64,000 bases of DNA from Pseudodesulfovibrio sp. GTDB taxonomy: Bacteria; Desulfobacterota; Desulfovibrionia; Desulfovibrionales; Desulfovibrionaceae. A program made the position numbers and the translations under genes. The notes beneath the pieces were generated by a model. The model was not told the origin of the DNA, made no database searches, and saw only the letters and a program-made list of their open reading frames with translations. This document shows, one piece after another, positions 1 through 8,862 of this stretch (position 1 is its first letter; each line of letters starts with the position of its first letter). The stretch is from NCBI GenBank assembly GCA_016342345.1, contig JAEINO010000001.1, positions 275,416-339,415 on the forward strand, written 5' to 3'.

Positions 1-225
1 ATAATAATGCTGCAAACGATTCGGATTCTCACCGTAACGTCCATCGGTCGGACGACGGGAAGGCTCCACGTAAGCCGTCTTCCAAGGCTCAGGTCCAATA
101 ACACGGAAAAAAGTGGATGGGTTGAAGGTACCCGCACCACACTCGATATCCATGGGCTGAACAACGGCACAACCGTAATCGGCCCAGTAGTCCTGCAATT
201 TCAGTATAACATCCTGAAAATTCAT
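1..225 (-). CDS. glyQ: Glycine--tRNA ligase alpha subunit (partial, N-terminus only)
   Basis: The first 75 codons of the alpha subunit of the heterotetrameric bacterial glycyl-tRNA synthetase, which charges tRNA-Gly in the cytoplasm. The N-terminus begins [19 protein letters not shown] and continues with the family's [14 protein letters not shown] and GPEPW segments; this is the strongly conserved class II catalytic start of GlyQ. The gene runs off the left edge of the window, so roughly three quarters is missing. It reads in the same direction as recO, whose stop lies 14 bases upstream of this start, so the two are probably co-transcribed; glyS is expected just outside the window. Confidence 0.95.
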   Translation of the reverse strand, partial: MNFQDVILKLQDYWADYGCAVVQPMDIECGAGTFNPSTFFRVIGPEPWKTAYVEPSRRPTDGRYGENPNRLQHYY

Positions 226-238
226 TAATAACTCCAAC

Positions 239-997
239 TCATACCTTTTTATACATACCATTGTCCCACGACAGGCCCAAATGATATGCAACGAACAACT
301 CGACAAACTGACTGCTTTGCCGCCGAACCTCGCTATCCATGACGACTTTGGCCCAATCTGCGGGTTGGCTGTGCTGAATCCAATGAAGAGCACGCAGCAC
401 GCCTGTGGAAATTGGCCGAGCAAGTCCCTCTAACGGTTTCCCGCCTGAAAGACAAGTATGACAAGCTACATGGCCTTTTTCCACACCAAATTGATAACCG
501 CTTCGGAAAGCCACGGATTCGCCACAAACTCCACAAGTGAGAAAATCAGGCCTGAACCCCAACTCAAATGCCAACTTGGCTCGAAACAGCCACGGCACAA
601 AATCGGAGCTTCCACCGCCCTCTTCAAGCATGTGGAGAGTCTCCAGCAGTAATTCATAAGCGGGTTTGGCATCAGAGGGATCAATTTCCACGGCTTCTAT
701 GAACTTTGAGCAGTTGACTGCAAGTCCAGTTTTGGCAGGATCAGCACGCAATCCCGGGAAATTATGCAGAAGAGAACCTTCTTCAAGCACTGTATATGTG
801 CCTGACTTATTGGTTCCAATTGTAAAGAGAACATGACTAAGCGGATCGAGACATCCAACAAACCGACGACGGCTTCGACTGCCGCCAAAAGCAAAAGCAT
901 TGAACACGCCACGAGTTGGTGTAAGAAGTTTTAACCAGCAGTCAGCCTCTCGAAAACGCCCGACTTTCAACACCAGCGTTTTTTCGGTGGCATGCAT
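239..997 (-). CDS. recO: DNA repair protein RecO
   Basis: RecO helps RecR load RecA on SSB-coated single-stranded DNA during gap repair and annealing. The 252-residue protein has the RecO N-terminal OB-fold ([18 protein letters not shown], with the typical phrase on growth/speed in the first 50 residues) and the helical C-terminal part with a CGVC...CHTC zinc-ribbon near residues 155-185, as in the zinc-binding RecO forms. Length is normal for the family. The start codon overlaps an ATGCATGC stretch; a GAGGGATACAGG sequence in front gives a ribosome site. It lies between glyQ and the RodZ-like gene on the same strand. Confidence 0.9.
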   Translation of the reverse strand: MHATEKTLVLKVGRFREADCWLKLLTPTRGVFNAFAFGGSRSRRRFVGCLDPLSHVLFTIGTNKSGTYTVLEEGSLLHNFPGLRADPAKTGLAVNCSKFIEAVEIDPSDAKPAYELLLETLHMLEEGGGSSDFVPWLFRAKLAFELGFRPDFLTCGVCGESVAFRSGYQFGVEKGHVACHTCLSGGKPLEGLARPISTGVLRALHWIQHSQPADWAKVVMDSEVRRQSSQFVELFVAYHLGLSWDNGMYKKV

Positions 998-1027
998 GCC
1001 TGTATCCCTCTTCGCCAGTCAAACTAT

Positions 1028-2017
1028 TTAGTTCGTGCCAAAAAGAAGAGTCTGAATATTGCCGCTACTCTCATTGAGAGGGTATGGTTTGCCATTGTAA
1101 ACAACAGAAACTCCAGCGGCATTCCCTATCCGAATCCTGCGAGGGCTGTTAAACATCAACCGTAATGGCTCGCCGTCCTTCAAAACAAAATCACGAGCCA
1201 TTGCTGCTTCACCCTCTTTCCAAACACCAATCCAGCACCCTTTTTGGGTCGTGGCACGGATAATCAACACATGATCATATTTTGATTTTTCCAGTTTATT
1301 ATCCGAAACAACTTCTACATTCTTTTCAATCTTATCAACCGATTTTACTACCGGCTTCTCAGGTTTTGCTACCGGCTTCTCAGGTTCTGAAACCGGCTTC
1401 TCAGGTTCTGCAACCGGGACGACTGGCTGGGAAGCGGTTTGTTGTTCAACCGACTCCAACTCTTCTTCTACAAAACCATTGCCTTCATCGGCCTGCACTT
1501 CGGCAGACTCTTCTTCAGACTCAGAAACACTTGACTCCGGTACAACAGGAGCAACCTCCTCGATAGCTTCAGAGACAACTGGGGATTCAACAAGTTGCTT
1601 CTCGTCACTTCTATTAAAACTGACAACGAGAACAAGAGTAAGACCAATCAAAAACACTACAGCAATAATCCAGAGCCACACAGACTGTTTCTTGGAAGAA
1701 GATACCACAACCTCCTGACAGGCCTTCTCTGTCATCAAAGAACCATCGAATGACACGTCATCAGCATCTTGCTCTTCGGATTGATACTCACGATCAACAA
1801 CCATGGATAATTCGTCAGCATCAAGACCAAGAAGCCTAGCATAACTCTTTACAAATCCCTTGGTATAAACAGGATGCGGAAGCATCGAACTGTCACCCTT
1901 TTCAAGTGCAACAATATTGATCCGGCTAATTTTGGTGGTCTCCATGACCATCTCTATGCTGAACCCTTTTCTTTCTCGTTCGCGTTGCAATATCAAACCG
2001 AGTTCCTGAAAATTCAT
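1028..2017 (-). CDS. RodZ-like helix-turn-helix membrane protein with DUF4115 domain
   Basis: A 329-residue single-pass membrane protein of the RodZ type, which in other bacteria links the MreB cytoskeleton to the cell-wall machinery. Residues 1-75 form a Xre/HTH_25 domain (GLILQRERERKGFS, then TKISRINIVALEKGD). A hydrophobic segment lies near residues 112-133 (SVWLWIIAVVFLIGL). It is followed by an acidic Pro/Glu/Val-rich linker containing three PEKPV repeats and a C-terminal DUF4115 beta domain (residues about 250-329, CWIGVWKEGE...LMFNSPRRIRIGNAAGV). The start overlaps the stop of the upstream foldase gene in an ATGA. Called RodZ-like because architecture rather than close sequence identity supports it. 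Confidence 0.8.
   Translation of the reverse strand: MNFQELGLILQRERERKGFSIEMVMETTKISRINIVALEKGDSSMLPHPVYTKGFVKSYARLLGLDADELSMVVDREYQSEEQDADDVSFDGSLMTEKACQEVVVSSSKKQSVWLWIIAVVFLIGLTLVLVVSFNRSDEKQLVESPVVSEAIEEVAPVVPESSVSESEEESAEVQADEGNGFVEEELESVEQQTASQPVVPVAEPEKPVSEPEKPVAKPEKPVVKSVDKIEKNVEVVSDNKLEKSKYDHVLIIRATTQKGCWIGVWKEGEAAMARDFVLKDGEPLRLMFNSPRRIRIGNAAGVSVVYNGKPYPLNESSGNIQTLLFGTN
1350..1412. repeat. Three tandem 21-bp repeats inside the RodZ-like gene
   Basis: Three adjacent 21-base units, each starting accggcttctcaggtt, at 1350, 1371 and 1392, with a partial fourth start at 1413. In the minus-strand reading frame each encodes a seven-residue unit with the core PEKPV. They fall in the periplasmic linker between the membrane segment and the DUF4115 domain and, being a multiple of three, can expand or contract without breaking the frame. 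Confidence 0.9.
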
Positions 2018-2985
2018 TGAGATACTCCAATTTCGGGCATGGCAGACTCATCCATATAGATTATAACCGAACTTTGTTTCAATTTTTCAAAATAATCATT
2101 AAAAACTGTTTCCCGTTTTTTTTGCATCAAATGCTCAAAGATATCGTCCTTCACTTCCTCAAGTGGAACCAGACGGTCTTCGACAGTTTTCACGGGAGAC
2201 AGTAATGCTTCCTTTCCCTGAACAACAAGAGGAGTGCCAACACCACCATCTTCAACTCCGGTAATAGCCTCCTTCCAATCGTCTGCAAGATCACTCCAGT
2301 TCACTTCACCAATAGATCCACCCTGATCCTTGCCGGGACCAATGGAAAACTTTTCAGCAGCCTGAGCAAACGTCAGTTCTCCATCATCAATACGTTTCCC
2401 GACTTCAACGGCAGATATTTCCGACGGCAAAAGAATTATGGCAAGATCAACCATTTTTTCGAGCAGATAGTCATCCCGTCTTGCTTCGTATTCCTTTTGA
2501 ATCTCCGTATCCGTCACAAGCACCTTGCTATGAACCATATAGCCAAGAAGTTCCTGTTTCTGAATCATCTTTGTCAACATTTGACGGAACTCTTCAATAG
2601 TCAGTCCATCCTGCTTGATCATGTCAATGAACTCTTCGTCTGAAAGACCACGTTGTTCCTTAACGGTTGCGATTTCCTTATCTATGGCCTCATCCGAAAT
2701 AACAATGCCATATTTAATAACTTCCTGAGCCAGAAGTTCATCACTTACCATATTTTCCAATGACTGCTTGCGCAACTGCTCAATCTGCTTCTTTTCCGTC
2801 TCACTCAATTGTCGATCCTTGACCTTCATGAGAATCGGTTTCATCTTTTCGTCCAGATCATATTGAGTGATGATATTATCGTTTATTTTCACCAAAATAC
2901 GATCGTAGACAACTTCCTTTGCCCACACAAAATTCATGGGTATAAAAAGTATGGCCACAACGAGCAAAGACACGAATCTCACCAC
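2014..2985 (-). CDS. SurA-like periplasmic chaperone / peptidyl-prolyl isomerase
   Basis: A secreted foldase of the SurA family expected to help outer-membrane proteins fold in the periplasm. From the chosen GTG start (position 2985, with AAGGAG seven bases upstream) the protein is 323 residues, with a signal peptide ending near VWAKE (about residue 24). It is followed by a SurA N-terminal helical domain (VKINDNIITQYDLDEK) and one parvulin-like PpiC domain (about residues 175-260, GELTFAQAAEKFSIGPGKDQGG...GSIGEVNW). The open frame extends upstream to 3063, which would add 26 residues before the signal peptide and is less likely. Only one parvulin domain is seen, as in shorter SurA forms. Its stop overlaps the RodZ-like start. 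Confidence 0.82.
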   Translation of the reverse strand: MVRFVSLLVVAILFIPMNFVWAKEVVYDRILVKINDNIITQYDLDEKMKPILMKVKDRQLSETEKKQIEQLRKQSLENMVSDELLAQEVIKYGIVISDEAIDKEIATVKEQRGLSDEEFIDMIKQDGLTIEEFRQMLTKMIQKQELLGYMVHSKVLVTDTEIQKEYEARRDDYLLEKMVDLAIILLPSEISAVEVGKRIDDGELTFAQAAEKFSIGPGKDQGGSIGEVNWSDLADDWKEAITGVEDGGVGTPLVVQGKEALLSPVKTVEDRLVPLEEVKDDIFEHLMQKKRETVFNDYFEKLKQSSVIIYMDESAMPEIGVSQ

Positions 2986-3083
2986 GCATATACTCCTTGG
3001 TCTCGACACGGAAATTATTTTTTCCATCATTTTTTTGACGAAGTCTAGTCTGTTTAAACACACTATGCAACGAACGCGCCGAG

Positions 3084-4094
3084 TTAAATTCCGGTAGAAT
3101 TCCCGCCTTCATCAGTCAGAACAGACTCTTCCAACTCAACAGCACCAATTATTTCGGAATCCATATTTTTCTGAACCTTTTCAGTCGCAGACAGCAAATG
3201 TTCGCTGACTGATATTTGGGCTGAAGGAATGTTGCCAGCCAACCACGTTTCAAAAGCCTCATGCAACTTGCTTTCCAACAAGGCTTCCTCCACTAACGGA
3301 TATGCCTGTGCCGGTTCAAGAACTTTTGCTCGACTGCGTTCCAACAGAACCAACGCCTCAAACCCGAACCGATCAGTCAAGACACCACTGGATTGGCCTG
3401 GCTCCAGCCCTGTAATTGCATTACGCCAAGCAGCTGAAAGCCGCCCTTCGCGAACAACCACTTCTCGTGTTTCAACTTCACCAAACGCTGTAGACAAATT
3501 CACCTGATCCTGTTCAGCCAAAAATTTTTTAACAGCTTTTTCCACGATTTCCCGACTTGGCCCACGAACAACGAGTATTCTCATGCTTTCTGGGAGATAG
3601 AAATCAGAAATATGATCCCGGTAATATTTTTCAGCCTCTTTGTAGTCGATTTTAATCTGCGGCCTGAGAACCTGATGATAGAATTTCTTCATGGCAAGAT
3701 GATATTTCATCTGATGACGCCACGATTTGAGATCAATATACTCTTCAATGAGCATCTGCTCGAAAGCTCCCTCGGGATAATCAGCCCGAACAGCTTCCTC
3801 GGCCTTGAGCATCTCATGCTGTGTCACTGCCATATCCTGGTCATCAAGTCCCTGAACAACAAGTTCCTGAACAATAAGGTCGGCCAGGATATCACCATAT
3901 TCGCTTTTCAGCTTTTCCACACTGGGAACATATGTGCCGACAGTATCCGCCTGAAACTGATCATGCTGAAATTCCAACTGCGAAAGATAGATAGGCGCAC
4001 CATTGACACGTGCAACAATACCAATGTCTTCGGAATCACCCGCACACCCCAAAAAGGCCATCACCAACAAACATAAGAAAATATTACGCAACAT
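3084..4094 (-). CDS. SurA/PpiC-type foldase lipoprotein
   Basis: A 336-residue probable lipoprotein: a hydrophobic N-terminus ends in AFLGC, a lipobox, so the mature protein should start at Cys17. It has a SurA-N-like opening (ARVNGAPIYLSQLEFQHDQ), a long helical region, and a PpiC-like segment (about residues 175-270) with RNAITGLEPGQSSGVLTDRFGF. It sits directly downstream of mfd and upstream of the SurA-like gene on the same strand, so two related envelope foldases are made in tandem, one soluble and one probably lipid-anchored. Whether it keeps isomerase activity cannot be told from sequence alone. Confidence 0.78.
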   Translation of the reverse strand: MLRNIFLCLLVMAFLGCAGDSEDIGIVARVNGAPIYLSQLEFQHDQFQADTVGTYVPSVEKLKSEYGDILADLIVQELVVQGLDDQDMAVTQHEMLKAEEAVRADYPEGAFEQMLIEEYIDLKSWRHQMKYHLAMKKFYHQVLRPQIKIDYKEAEKYYRDHISDFYLPESMRILVVRGPSREIVEKAVKKFLAEQDQVNLSTAFGEVETREVVVREGRLSAAWRNAITGLEPGQSSGVLTDRFGFEALVLLERSRAKVLEPAQAYPLVEEALLESKLHEAFETWLAGNIPSAQISVSEHLLSATEKVQKNMDSEIIGAVELEESVLTDEGGNSTGI

Positions 4095-4109
4095 ACATAC
4101 TCTTCAAGG

Positions 4110-7100
4110 TTACGAGTCTTCCACAAAATGTTTTTCCATACCAAGCAATTCCTCAAATTCAACAGCAACATCTTCAAGGGCCTGACGCATCGAGTCAGCG
4201 TTCCCGTATCTTATTTCCAGCTTGGACGGAGGCAATATCTTTGCCCGGTCACTTCGATCGCCAACCCACCCGATCATTTTTTCAGGACTCACTGCTATTG
4301 CATTATCCGACCAGGTTACGACAACCCTTCCAGGGTACAACTCGGCCCTTGCGGCCTGCATTTTGGACAATGTCTGCTTCAAGCGGAGAACGCCAAAAAA
4401 CGACTCCAATTCTTCAGGCATGACACCGAATCTGTCTCGAATCTCCGCTTCAAACTCCCGTAAATCCATTTCGCTCTTGGCAGAAGATAATGCTTTGTAA
4501 TACCGAAGTCTTTCCTTGGCATCCGGGATATATCCACCCGGAATATGCGCTTCGAAAACAAAATTGAGTTCAGGGTCGCTGGCTCTCGTATCTTCTTCGC
4601 CCCGAATACGTCGAACCTCTTCTTCCAGCATTTCCAGAAAAAGATCGAGACCTATCTTTGCAATCTGCCCGGACTGGGCTTCACCAAGAATATTACCGGC
4701 TCCACGAAGCCTGAGATCTTCCATGGCAACCTTGAATCCTGCCCCCAGATAATCCATGTCAAGAATGATACGCAAGCGTTTGCGTACAATTTCTGAAATA
4801 TCATCAATGGACGGAACCACAAAATACGCATAAGCCTGCCGCTCACTGCGACCAACCCGTCCCCGCAACTGATACAATTGCCCAAGTCCGAAAAGCTGAG
4901 CCTGATCCACAATGAGGGTGTTGGCATTAGGGAAATCAAGACCGGACTCAACAATAGCGGTACACACCAGCACATCGAGTTCACCATGCCAGAAGCCCCT
5001 CATGGCATCTTCAAGTCCCTTTTCATTCATTTGACCATGAGCCATGCCTACCTTGGCATCGGGGACCAGTTCGCGTACGAATTCAGCCACACGCGACAGA
5101 CCATTCACTCTGTTGTAGACCCAAAAGACTTGACCGCCTCGATCCAATTCACGACGCAAAACGGCCTTAAGCTTTATGGCATCCCTCTCGGTTATGGCCG
5201 TTTCAACAGGTTTGCGATCTTCCGGCGGAGTTTCAATGACTGAAAGTCCGCGTATCCCGGATAGTGACAGTTGGAGCGTTCGTGGAATCGGGGTCGCTGT
5301 CAGGGTCAAGACATCTATATTCTGTCTGAAATGCTTCAGTTTCTCTTTGTGCTTGACGCCAAAACGCTGTTCTTCATCCAAGACAAGAAGGCCGAGATTG
5401 GGCAACTCAACGTCTTTTGATAAAATCCGATGCGTCCCGATAAGAATGTCGATCTCGCCCCGTGCCGCAGCTTCAAGAATCGTTTTCTGACGTTTGGGAG
5501 AGACAAATCGGCTCAGCATTCCAATACGCACAGGAAATCCCTCCATGCGCTTGGTGAAAGTCTGATAATGCTGCTCTGCCAAGACAGTTGTCGGACAGAG
5601 AAGGGCTGTCTGAAGACCTTCCAGGGCGGCCCGAAAAGCGGCCCGAAGGGCTACTTCCGTCTTGCCAAAGCCTACATCACCGCAAACAAGCCGATCCATG
5701 GGTTCGGATTTCTCCATATCCCGAAAAACATCGTTAACCGCCTTTTCCTGATCCGGCGTCTCCTCAAACCCGAAGGTGGCTTCAAATTCGGAATACATAT
5801 CGTCCAGCGGGCCATAGCTAAATCCCTTGGCTACTCGACGGAATGCATACATTTCAACAAGATCATGGGCTATTTTTTCAACAGCCTTGCGCACGTTGGC
5901 TGTGGTTTTTGCCCAACGAATCCCCCCCAACTTGTCAAGGGCAGGACTCTTTGCCCCTTCCGGCCCCTTGAATCGCTGTACAAGGTTAAGCCTGTCAACG
6001 GGAAGGTAGAGCTTGTCTTCTCCCGAAAAAAACAACAAGAGATAATCATTAGCTGCATCGCCAATATTCATATGATGCAGACCACCAAACTGGGTCAATC
6101 CGTATTCCCTGTGAACCAGCAGGTCGCCTTCTGAAAGATCTTCATATTTTTCGAGACCTTTGAAAGCCTTATCCCGATCGGAATGCACTCGTGAAATCTG
6201 AGGCTGAAGCACCTCTTCTCCGAGAATGCGAGTTTGATTCCAGCCAAGCTCCATCCCTTTTCTCAGGGGTGAAACCAGGGCAAAAATGCCACTTTTTGCT
6301 GGCGAAAATTCCAGATTCATCGGCAGATTTTCCTGTTCAGCCAACGTCAGGAATTTATTTCGAGAACGATCAGAACGAAAACTGAGAATTGTCTGAAAAC
6401 CAGATTTATTCCATTCCTTCAGACCAGCCATTAGCGCAGCCCATGGACGCCTGGAAGCCTCCGGCTGCCAAAAAATATCAATAAAATCGCTATAAGGCGT
6501 CTCAGTCAGATCAATACCATTTTTTTCACGGCCAATGGTCAGTTCCTCAAAAACCAGCTGTCTGGCATTTTGCCAGACTATTCGTGCTCCTTCGTGGGAA
6601 CGACAAAAGAACCGCTGAGGCCATCTAACGCCCTTCTTCCGCCCCTCTTCTTCCAGATAATCACGCCAAGCTTGATCCTGATCCTCCAAACGAGCTCTCA
6701 ACGCACCACCTGAGGAGAGCAAAAATGGAGCACCGCTCGGGAAATAGGACTCAAGACCGACTGAATTCGCATAATACATGCCGGGCCAGAAGAAGCCGTC
6801 ATTCGCTTCCAGGCGATCAGTCATGGCATGCTCTTCAGCTACCGAAATCTCTCCGGTTGTACGCAGTCTCTTCCACAGATCCCTGGCTTGACCAGCATAC
6901 TTTTCTGTTATGATTCCAGGAGATACCGGTAACAAAGTGACTTCAGACAGATCAACCTTTGAACGCTGTGTTGCTGGATCAAATAACCGAATTTCTTCAA
7001 GGATATCACCAAAAAATTCAAATCTGAGAGGTAATCCGTAACCAGGAGCATGAATATCAAGAATATCACCGCGCATGGCCATATCACCAGGACCAGAAAC

Positions 7101-7604
7101 CAGCTTTCGACGTACATATCCCCATGAAACCAGTTGTTCGAGGAGAATATCGGGAGACATTTCCTCGCCCTTGGTCAAGGATATCCAACTCTCACGCAAA
7201 ACGGACTCATCAGGCCAATGTGGCAAAAGATTATCTGCGGTCAGGAGAATGCCACACGGCTTCTTCCCATATGTCATGGCATACAAGGCTGACCAACGCT
7301 CACTCCAACCTTGTGCCTCAGGTTTTCGCGGATGATATGGCGGCAAAAAAACCCACTCCCGTTCCCATGTCGGCTTGTGATCCTGTGATACCGGGCCAGC
7401 AGAAAACAACGCCAGTAACGCTCGCATTTCCTTGAACTCGGCAGCTCCGGGCACGACGATGACCACGCTGCTGCCTTTTGACAACAGCGAGCTGGCAATA
7501 AACGCCTGAGTCCCCGGTCCGCTTTTGAACACGCGAACAGTATCGGTTACTCCCCTTATGAAGTCGGATACGCCTTTCGGAAATGTTGATGATGTGGGTT
7601 TCAT
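4110..7604 (-). CDS. mfd: Transcription-repair coupling factor Mfd
   Basis: An ATP-dependent translocase that removes RNA polymerase stalled at DNA damage and recruits UvrA. The 1164-residue protein has the usual order: UvrB-like N-terminal region (ISKGSSVVIVVPGA-type loop; FEFFGDILEEIRLFDP), CarD-like RNA-polymerase interaction domain (about 490-560, GDLLVHREYGLTQFGGL), superfamily 2 helicase domains (Walker A GDVGFGKTEVALRA, DEEQ box LDEEQRFGVKHK, and motif VI QLRGRVGRS), and the C-terminal TRCF domain (about 1010-1110). Full length, no break seen. It is 15 bases upstream of the foldase lipoprotein gene and begins after the cheW terminator, so it probably heads its own operon. Confidence 0.97.
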   Translation of the reverse strand: MKPTSSTFPKGVSDFIRGVTDTVRVFKSGPGTQAFIASSLLSKGSSVVIVVPGAAEFKEMRALLALFSAGPVSQDHKPTWEREWVFLPPYHPRKPEAQGWSERWSALYAMTYGKKPCGILLTADNLLPHWPDESVLRESWISLTKGEEMSPDILLEQLVSWGYVRRKLVSGPGDMAMRGDILDIHAPGYGLPLRFEFFGDILEEIRLFDPATQRSKVDLSEVTLLPVSPGIITEKYAGQARDLWKRLRTTGEISVAEEHAMTDRLEANDGFFWPGMYYANSVGLESYFPSGAPFLLSSGGALRARLEDQDQAWRDYLEEEGRKKGVRWPQRFFCRSHEGARIVWQNARQLVFEELTIGREKNGIDLTETPYSDFIDIFWQPEASRRPWAALMAGLKEWNKSGFQTILSFRSDRSRNKFLTLAEQENLPMNLEFSPAKSGIFALVSPLRKGMELGWNQTRILGEEVLQPQISRVHSDRDKAFKGLEKYEDLSEGDLLVHREYGLTQFGGLHHMNIGDAANDYLLLFFSGEDKLYLPVDRLNLVQRFKGPEGAKSPALDKLGGIRWAKTTANVRKAVEKIAHDLVEMYAFRRVAKGFSYGPLDDMYSEFEATFGFEETPDQEKAVNDVFRDMEKSEPMDRLVCGDVGFGKTEVALRAAFRAALEGLQTALLCPTTVLAEQHYQTFTKRMEGFPVRIGMLSRFVSPKRQKTILEAAARGEIDILIGTHRILSKDVELPNLGLLVLDEEQRFGVKHKEKLKHFRQNIDVLTLTATPIPRTLQLSLSGIRGLSVIETPPEDRKPVETAITERDAIKLKAVLRRELDRGGQVFWVYNRVNGLSRVAEFVRELVPDAKVGMAHGQMNEKGLEDAMRGFWHGELDVLVCTAIVESGLDFPNANTLIVDQAQLFGLGQLYQLRGRVGRSERQAYAYFVVPSIDDISEIVRKRLRIILDMDYLGAGFKVAMEDLRLRGAGNILGEAQSGQIAKIGLDLFLEMLEEEVRRIRGEEDTRASDPELNFVFEAHIPGGYIPDAKERLRYYKALSSAKSEMDLREFEAEIRDRFGVMPEELESFFGVLRLKQTLSKMQAARAELYPGRVVVTWSDNAIAVSPEKMIGWVGDRSDRAKILPPSKLEIRYGNADSMRQALEDVAVEFEELLGMEKHFVEDS

Positions 7605-7645
7605 AAGAATATGGGTTCGACCTTCAAGTCGATTTTAAAACAAAA

Positions 7646-7681
7646 AAGCCGCCTTCTCCCCTATCGGGAGTATGGCGGCTT
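7646..7681 (-). terminator. Intrinsic terminator after cheW
   Basis: Inverted repeat aagccgcc ... ggcggctt with an inner ctccc/gggag pairing, followed on the minus strand by a run of Ts. It lies 20 bases beyond the cheW stop and separates cheW from mfd. Confidence 0.9.
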
Positions 7682-7701
7682 GTCATTAACAAATTACAGA
7701 C

Positions 7702-8202
7702 TCAGACCCCGCTCAAGGCCTCCATCTCTGTATAATCAAGAAGCGAATCCATATTAAGAAGAATAAGCAAACGTTCGCCAAGCTTGCCTACACCGTCAAT
7801 ATATTCTGAATCCATACCGGCAACAACGGGTGGCGGGGGCTGTACCGAGTTGGCTGGAATCCGCAAGACCTCTGATACGGAATCAACAACAAAACCGACA
7901 ATAATCATGTCATTTTCGATGACGATAATACGAGTGCATTTATCGTGTTCCTTGGATTGAAGACCAAACCTGCGTCGCATATCAACAATGGGAATGACTT
8001 TACCACGCAGATTTATGACACCTTCAATGAATTCAGGGGCACGGGGAACATTTGTAATCTCCATGGTGCGGATGATTTCCTGCACCTGGAGGATATCAAC
8101 ACCAAACTCTTCCTCGCCAATGCTGAAGGTCACGAGTTGTATCAACTCCTGATCGCCTTCGGCTACTTCAATATCAGTAACGTCTTCGACATCAATGCTC
8201 AT
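7702..8202 (-). CDS. cheW: CheW-like chemotaxis coupling protein
   Basis: CheW links chemoreceptors to the CheA kinase at the inner face of the membrane. The 166-residue protein contains the full CheW domain: QLVTFSIGEEEFGVDILQVQEI, then EGVINLRGKVIPIVDMRRRFGL, and VDSVSEVLRI near residues 115-130. An N-terminal acidic extension of about 20 residues is present. The ATG at 8202 has GAGG six bases upstream; ten further codons upstream are open but lack a better site. The gene stands alone between a terminator and a long upstream gap, and a chemoreceptor lies at 59.9-61.6 kb. Confidence 0.93.
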   Translation of the reverse strand: MSIDVEDVTDIEVAEGDQELIQLVTFSIGEEEFGVDILQVQEIIRTMEITNVPRAPEFIEGVINLRGKVIPIVDMRRRFGLQSKEHDKCTRIIVIENDMIIVGFVVDSVSEVLRIPANSVQPPPPVVAGMDSEYIDGVGKLGERLLILLNMDSLLDYTEMEALSGV

Positions 8203-8437
8203 TAGGTACCTCGTCGTGAATGACTCGATCATGAAAAATATTTACAATTTTCAATGCATTCAACTTGTCAATAGAGGCCATTCTTGTCAATTGAAATATC
8301 CAGCCACATGAAATACTTGAAAAGAACAAAGCAATTACAAAACTCTGTGCATGACATTCGACTTTACAAAATACATTTTTTTCATCAATGAATAGAATCT
8401 GTTGAACCAGTTATGATTTCAAGCTCACAAAGTGTTG

Positions 8438-8466
8438 TTGACGGTCTCAGGATAAAGGGCTAACGT
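8438..8466 (+). promoter_or_regulatory. Candidate sigma70 promoter for the gene at 8535
   Basis: TTGACG at 8438-8443, a 17-base spacer and TAACGT at 8461-8466. The -35 box matches 5 of 6 consensus bases; the -10 box is weak. The predicted transcription start (about 8473) falls just before a palindrome. Prediction only. Confidence 0.4.
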
Positions 8467-8479
8467 ATGTTTCACAAAG

Positions 8480-8491
8480 ACCCTATAGGGT
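8480..8491. promoter_or_regulatory. Perfect 12-bp palindrome, operator-like
   Basis: accctatagggt is its own reverse complement. It lies about 10-20 bases after the predicted transcription start and 44 bases before the ATG of the small gene, where a repressor site would be expected. No regulator is known from this window. Confidence 0.4.
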
Positions 8492-8534
8492 TGAATTTCT
8501 TGTAATTTTTACATCACAGGACGGACCGCAGCAG

Positions 8535-8750
8535 ATGGGTCAATACGCTACTTTCAACGATCAGGGGTCCCTCGAAGAACAAGTCAAGAACTTGGCAGAC
8601 GAAGAACTTTTGGACTTCTGGGAAGAAACTCAACAACTTGCCAAAATGCTGGATCAGGAAGAACAAACTGATCTTGAATACAATCCAGAATATGAGCGTG
8701 TGATCTTGCAGGAACTGCAATATCGTACCTGCTGTAAGGGCCAATTTTAA
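8535..8750 (+). CDS. Small acidic protein of unknown function
   Basis: A 71-residue protein I do not recognise. It is acidic and largely helical, with two EQxxxLxxEELLDFWEETQQ-like and DQEEQTDLEYNPEYE segments and a Cys-Cys pair near the end (RTCCKGQF). No signal peptide or membrane segment is visible, so it is presumably cytoplasmic. The reading frame is supported by a strong terminator 20 bases after the stop, a promoter candidate upstream, and codon use like the neighbours. It may be a small protein conserved in the Desulfovibrio lineage, but that is inference. Confidence 0.7.
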   Translation: MGQYATFNDQGSLEEQVKNLADEELLDFWEETQQLAKMLDQEEQTDLEYNPEYERVILQELQYRTCCKGQF

Positions 8751-8770
8751 TACAGACCGTATAAAAAACT

Positions 8771-8801
8771 AAAATCCCCATCTCATTGAGATGGGGATTT
8801 T
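8771..8801. terminator. Bidirectional terminator between the small gene and ugd
   Basis: Near-perfect hairpin aaaatccccatctca / tgagatggggatttt followed by seven Ts on the plus strand, and T-rich on the other side. It lies between two convergent genes and can serve both. Confidence 0.92.
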
Positions 8802-8862
8802 TTTATACAACCAAAAGGAACCCATTCAAGGCTCCATTCCTATACACCAAATGCGTCTTCAC

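Larger units (their letters stand above)
8203..8534. other. Divergent intergenic region, 332 bases, no gene
   Basis: AT-rich region between cheW (minus) and a small gene at 8535 (plus). No credible reading frame is seen. It must hold promoters for both sides. The right half contains a sigma70-like promoter candidate and a perfect 12-base palindrome, listed separately. Confidence 0.7.
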
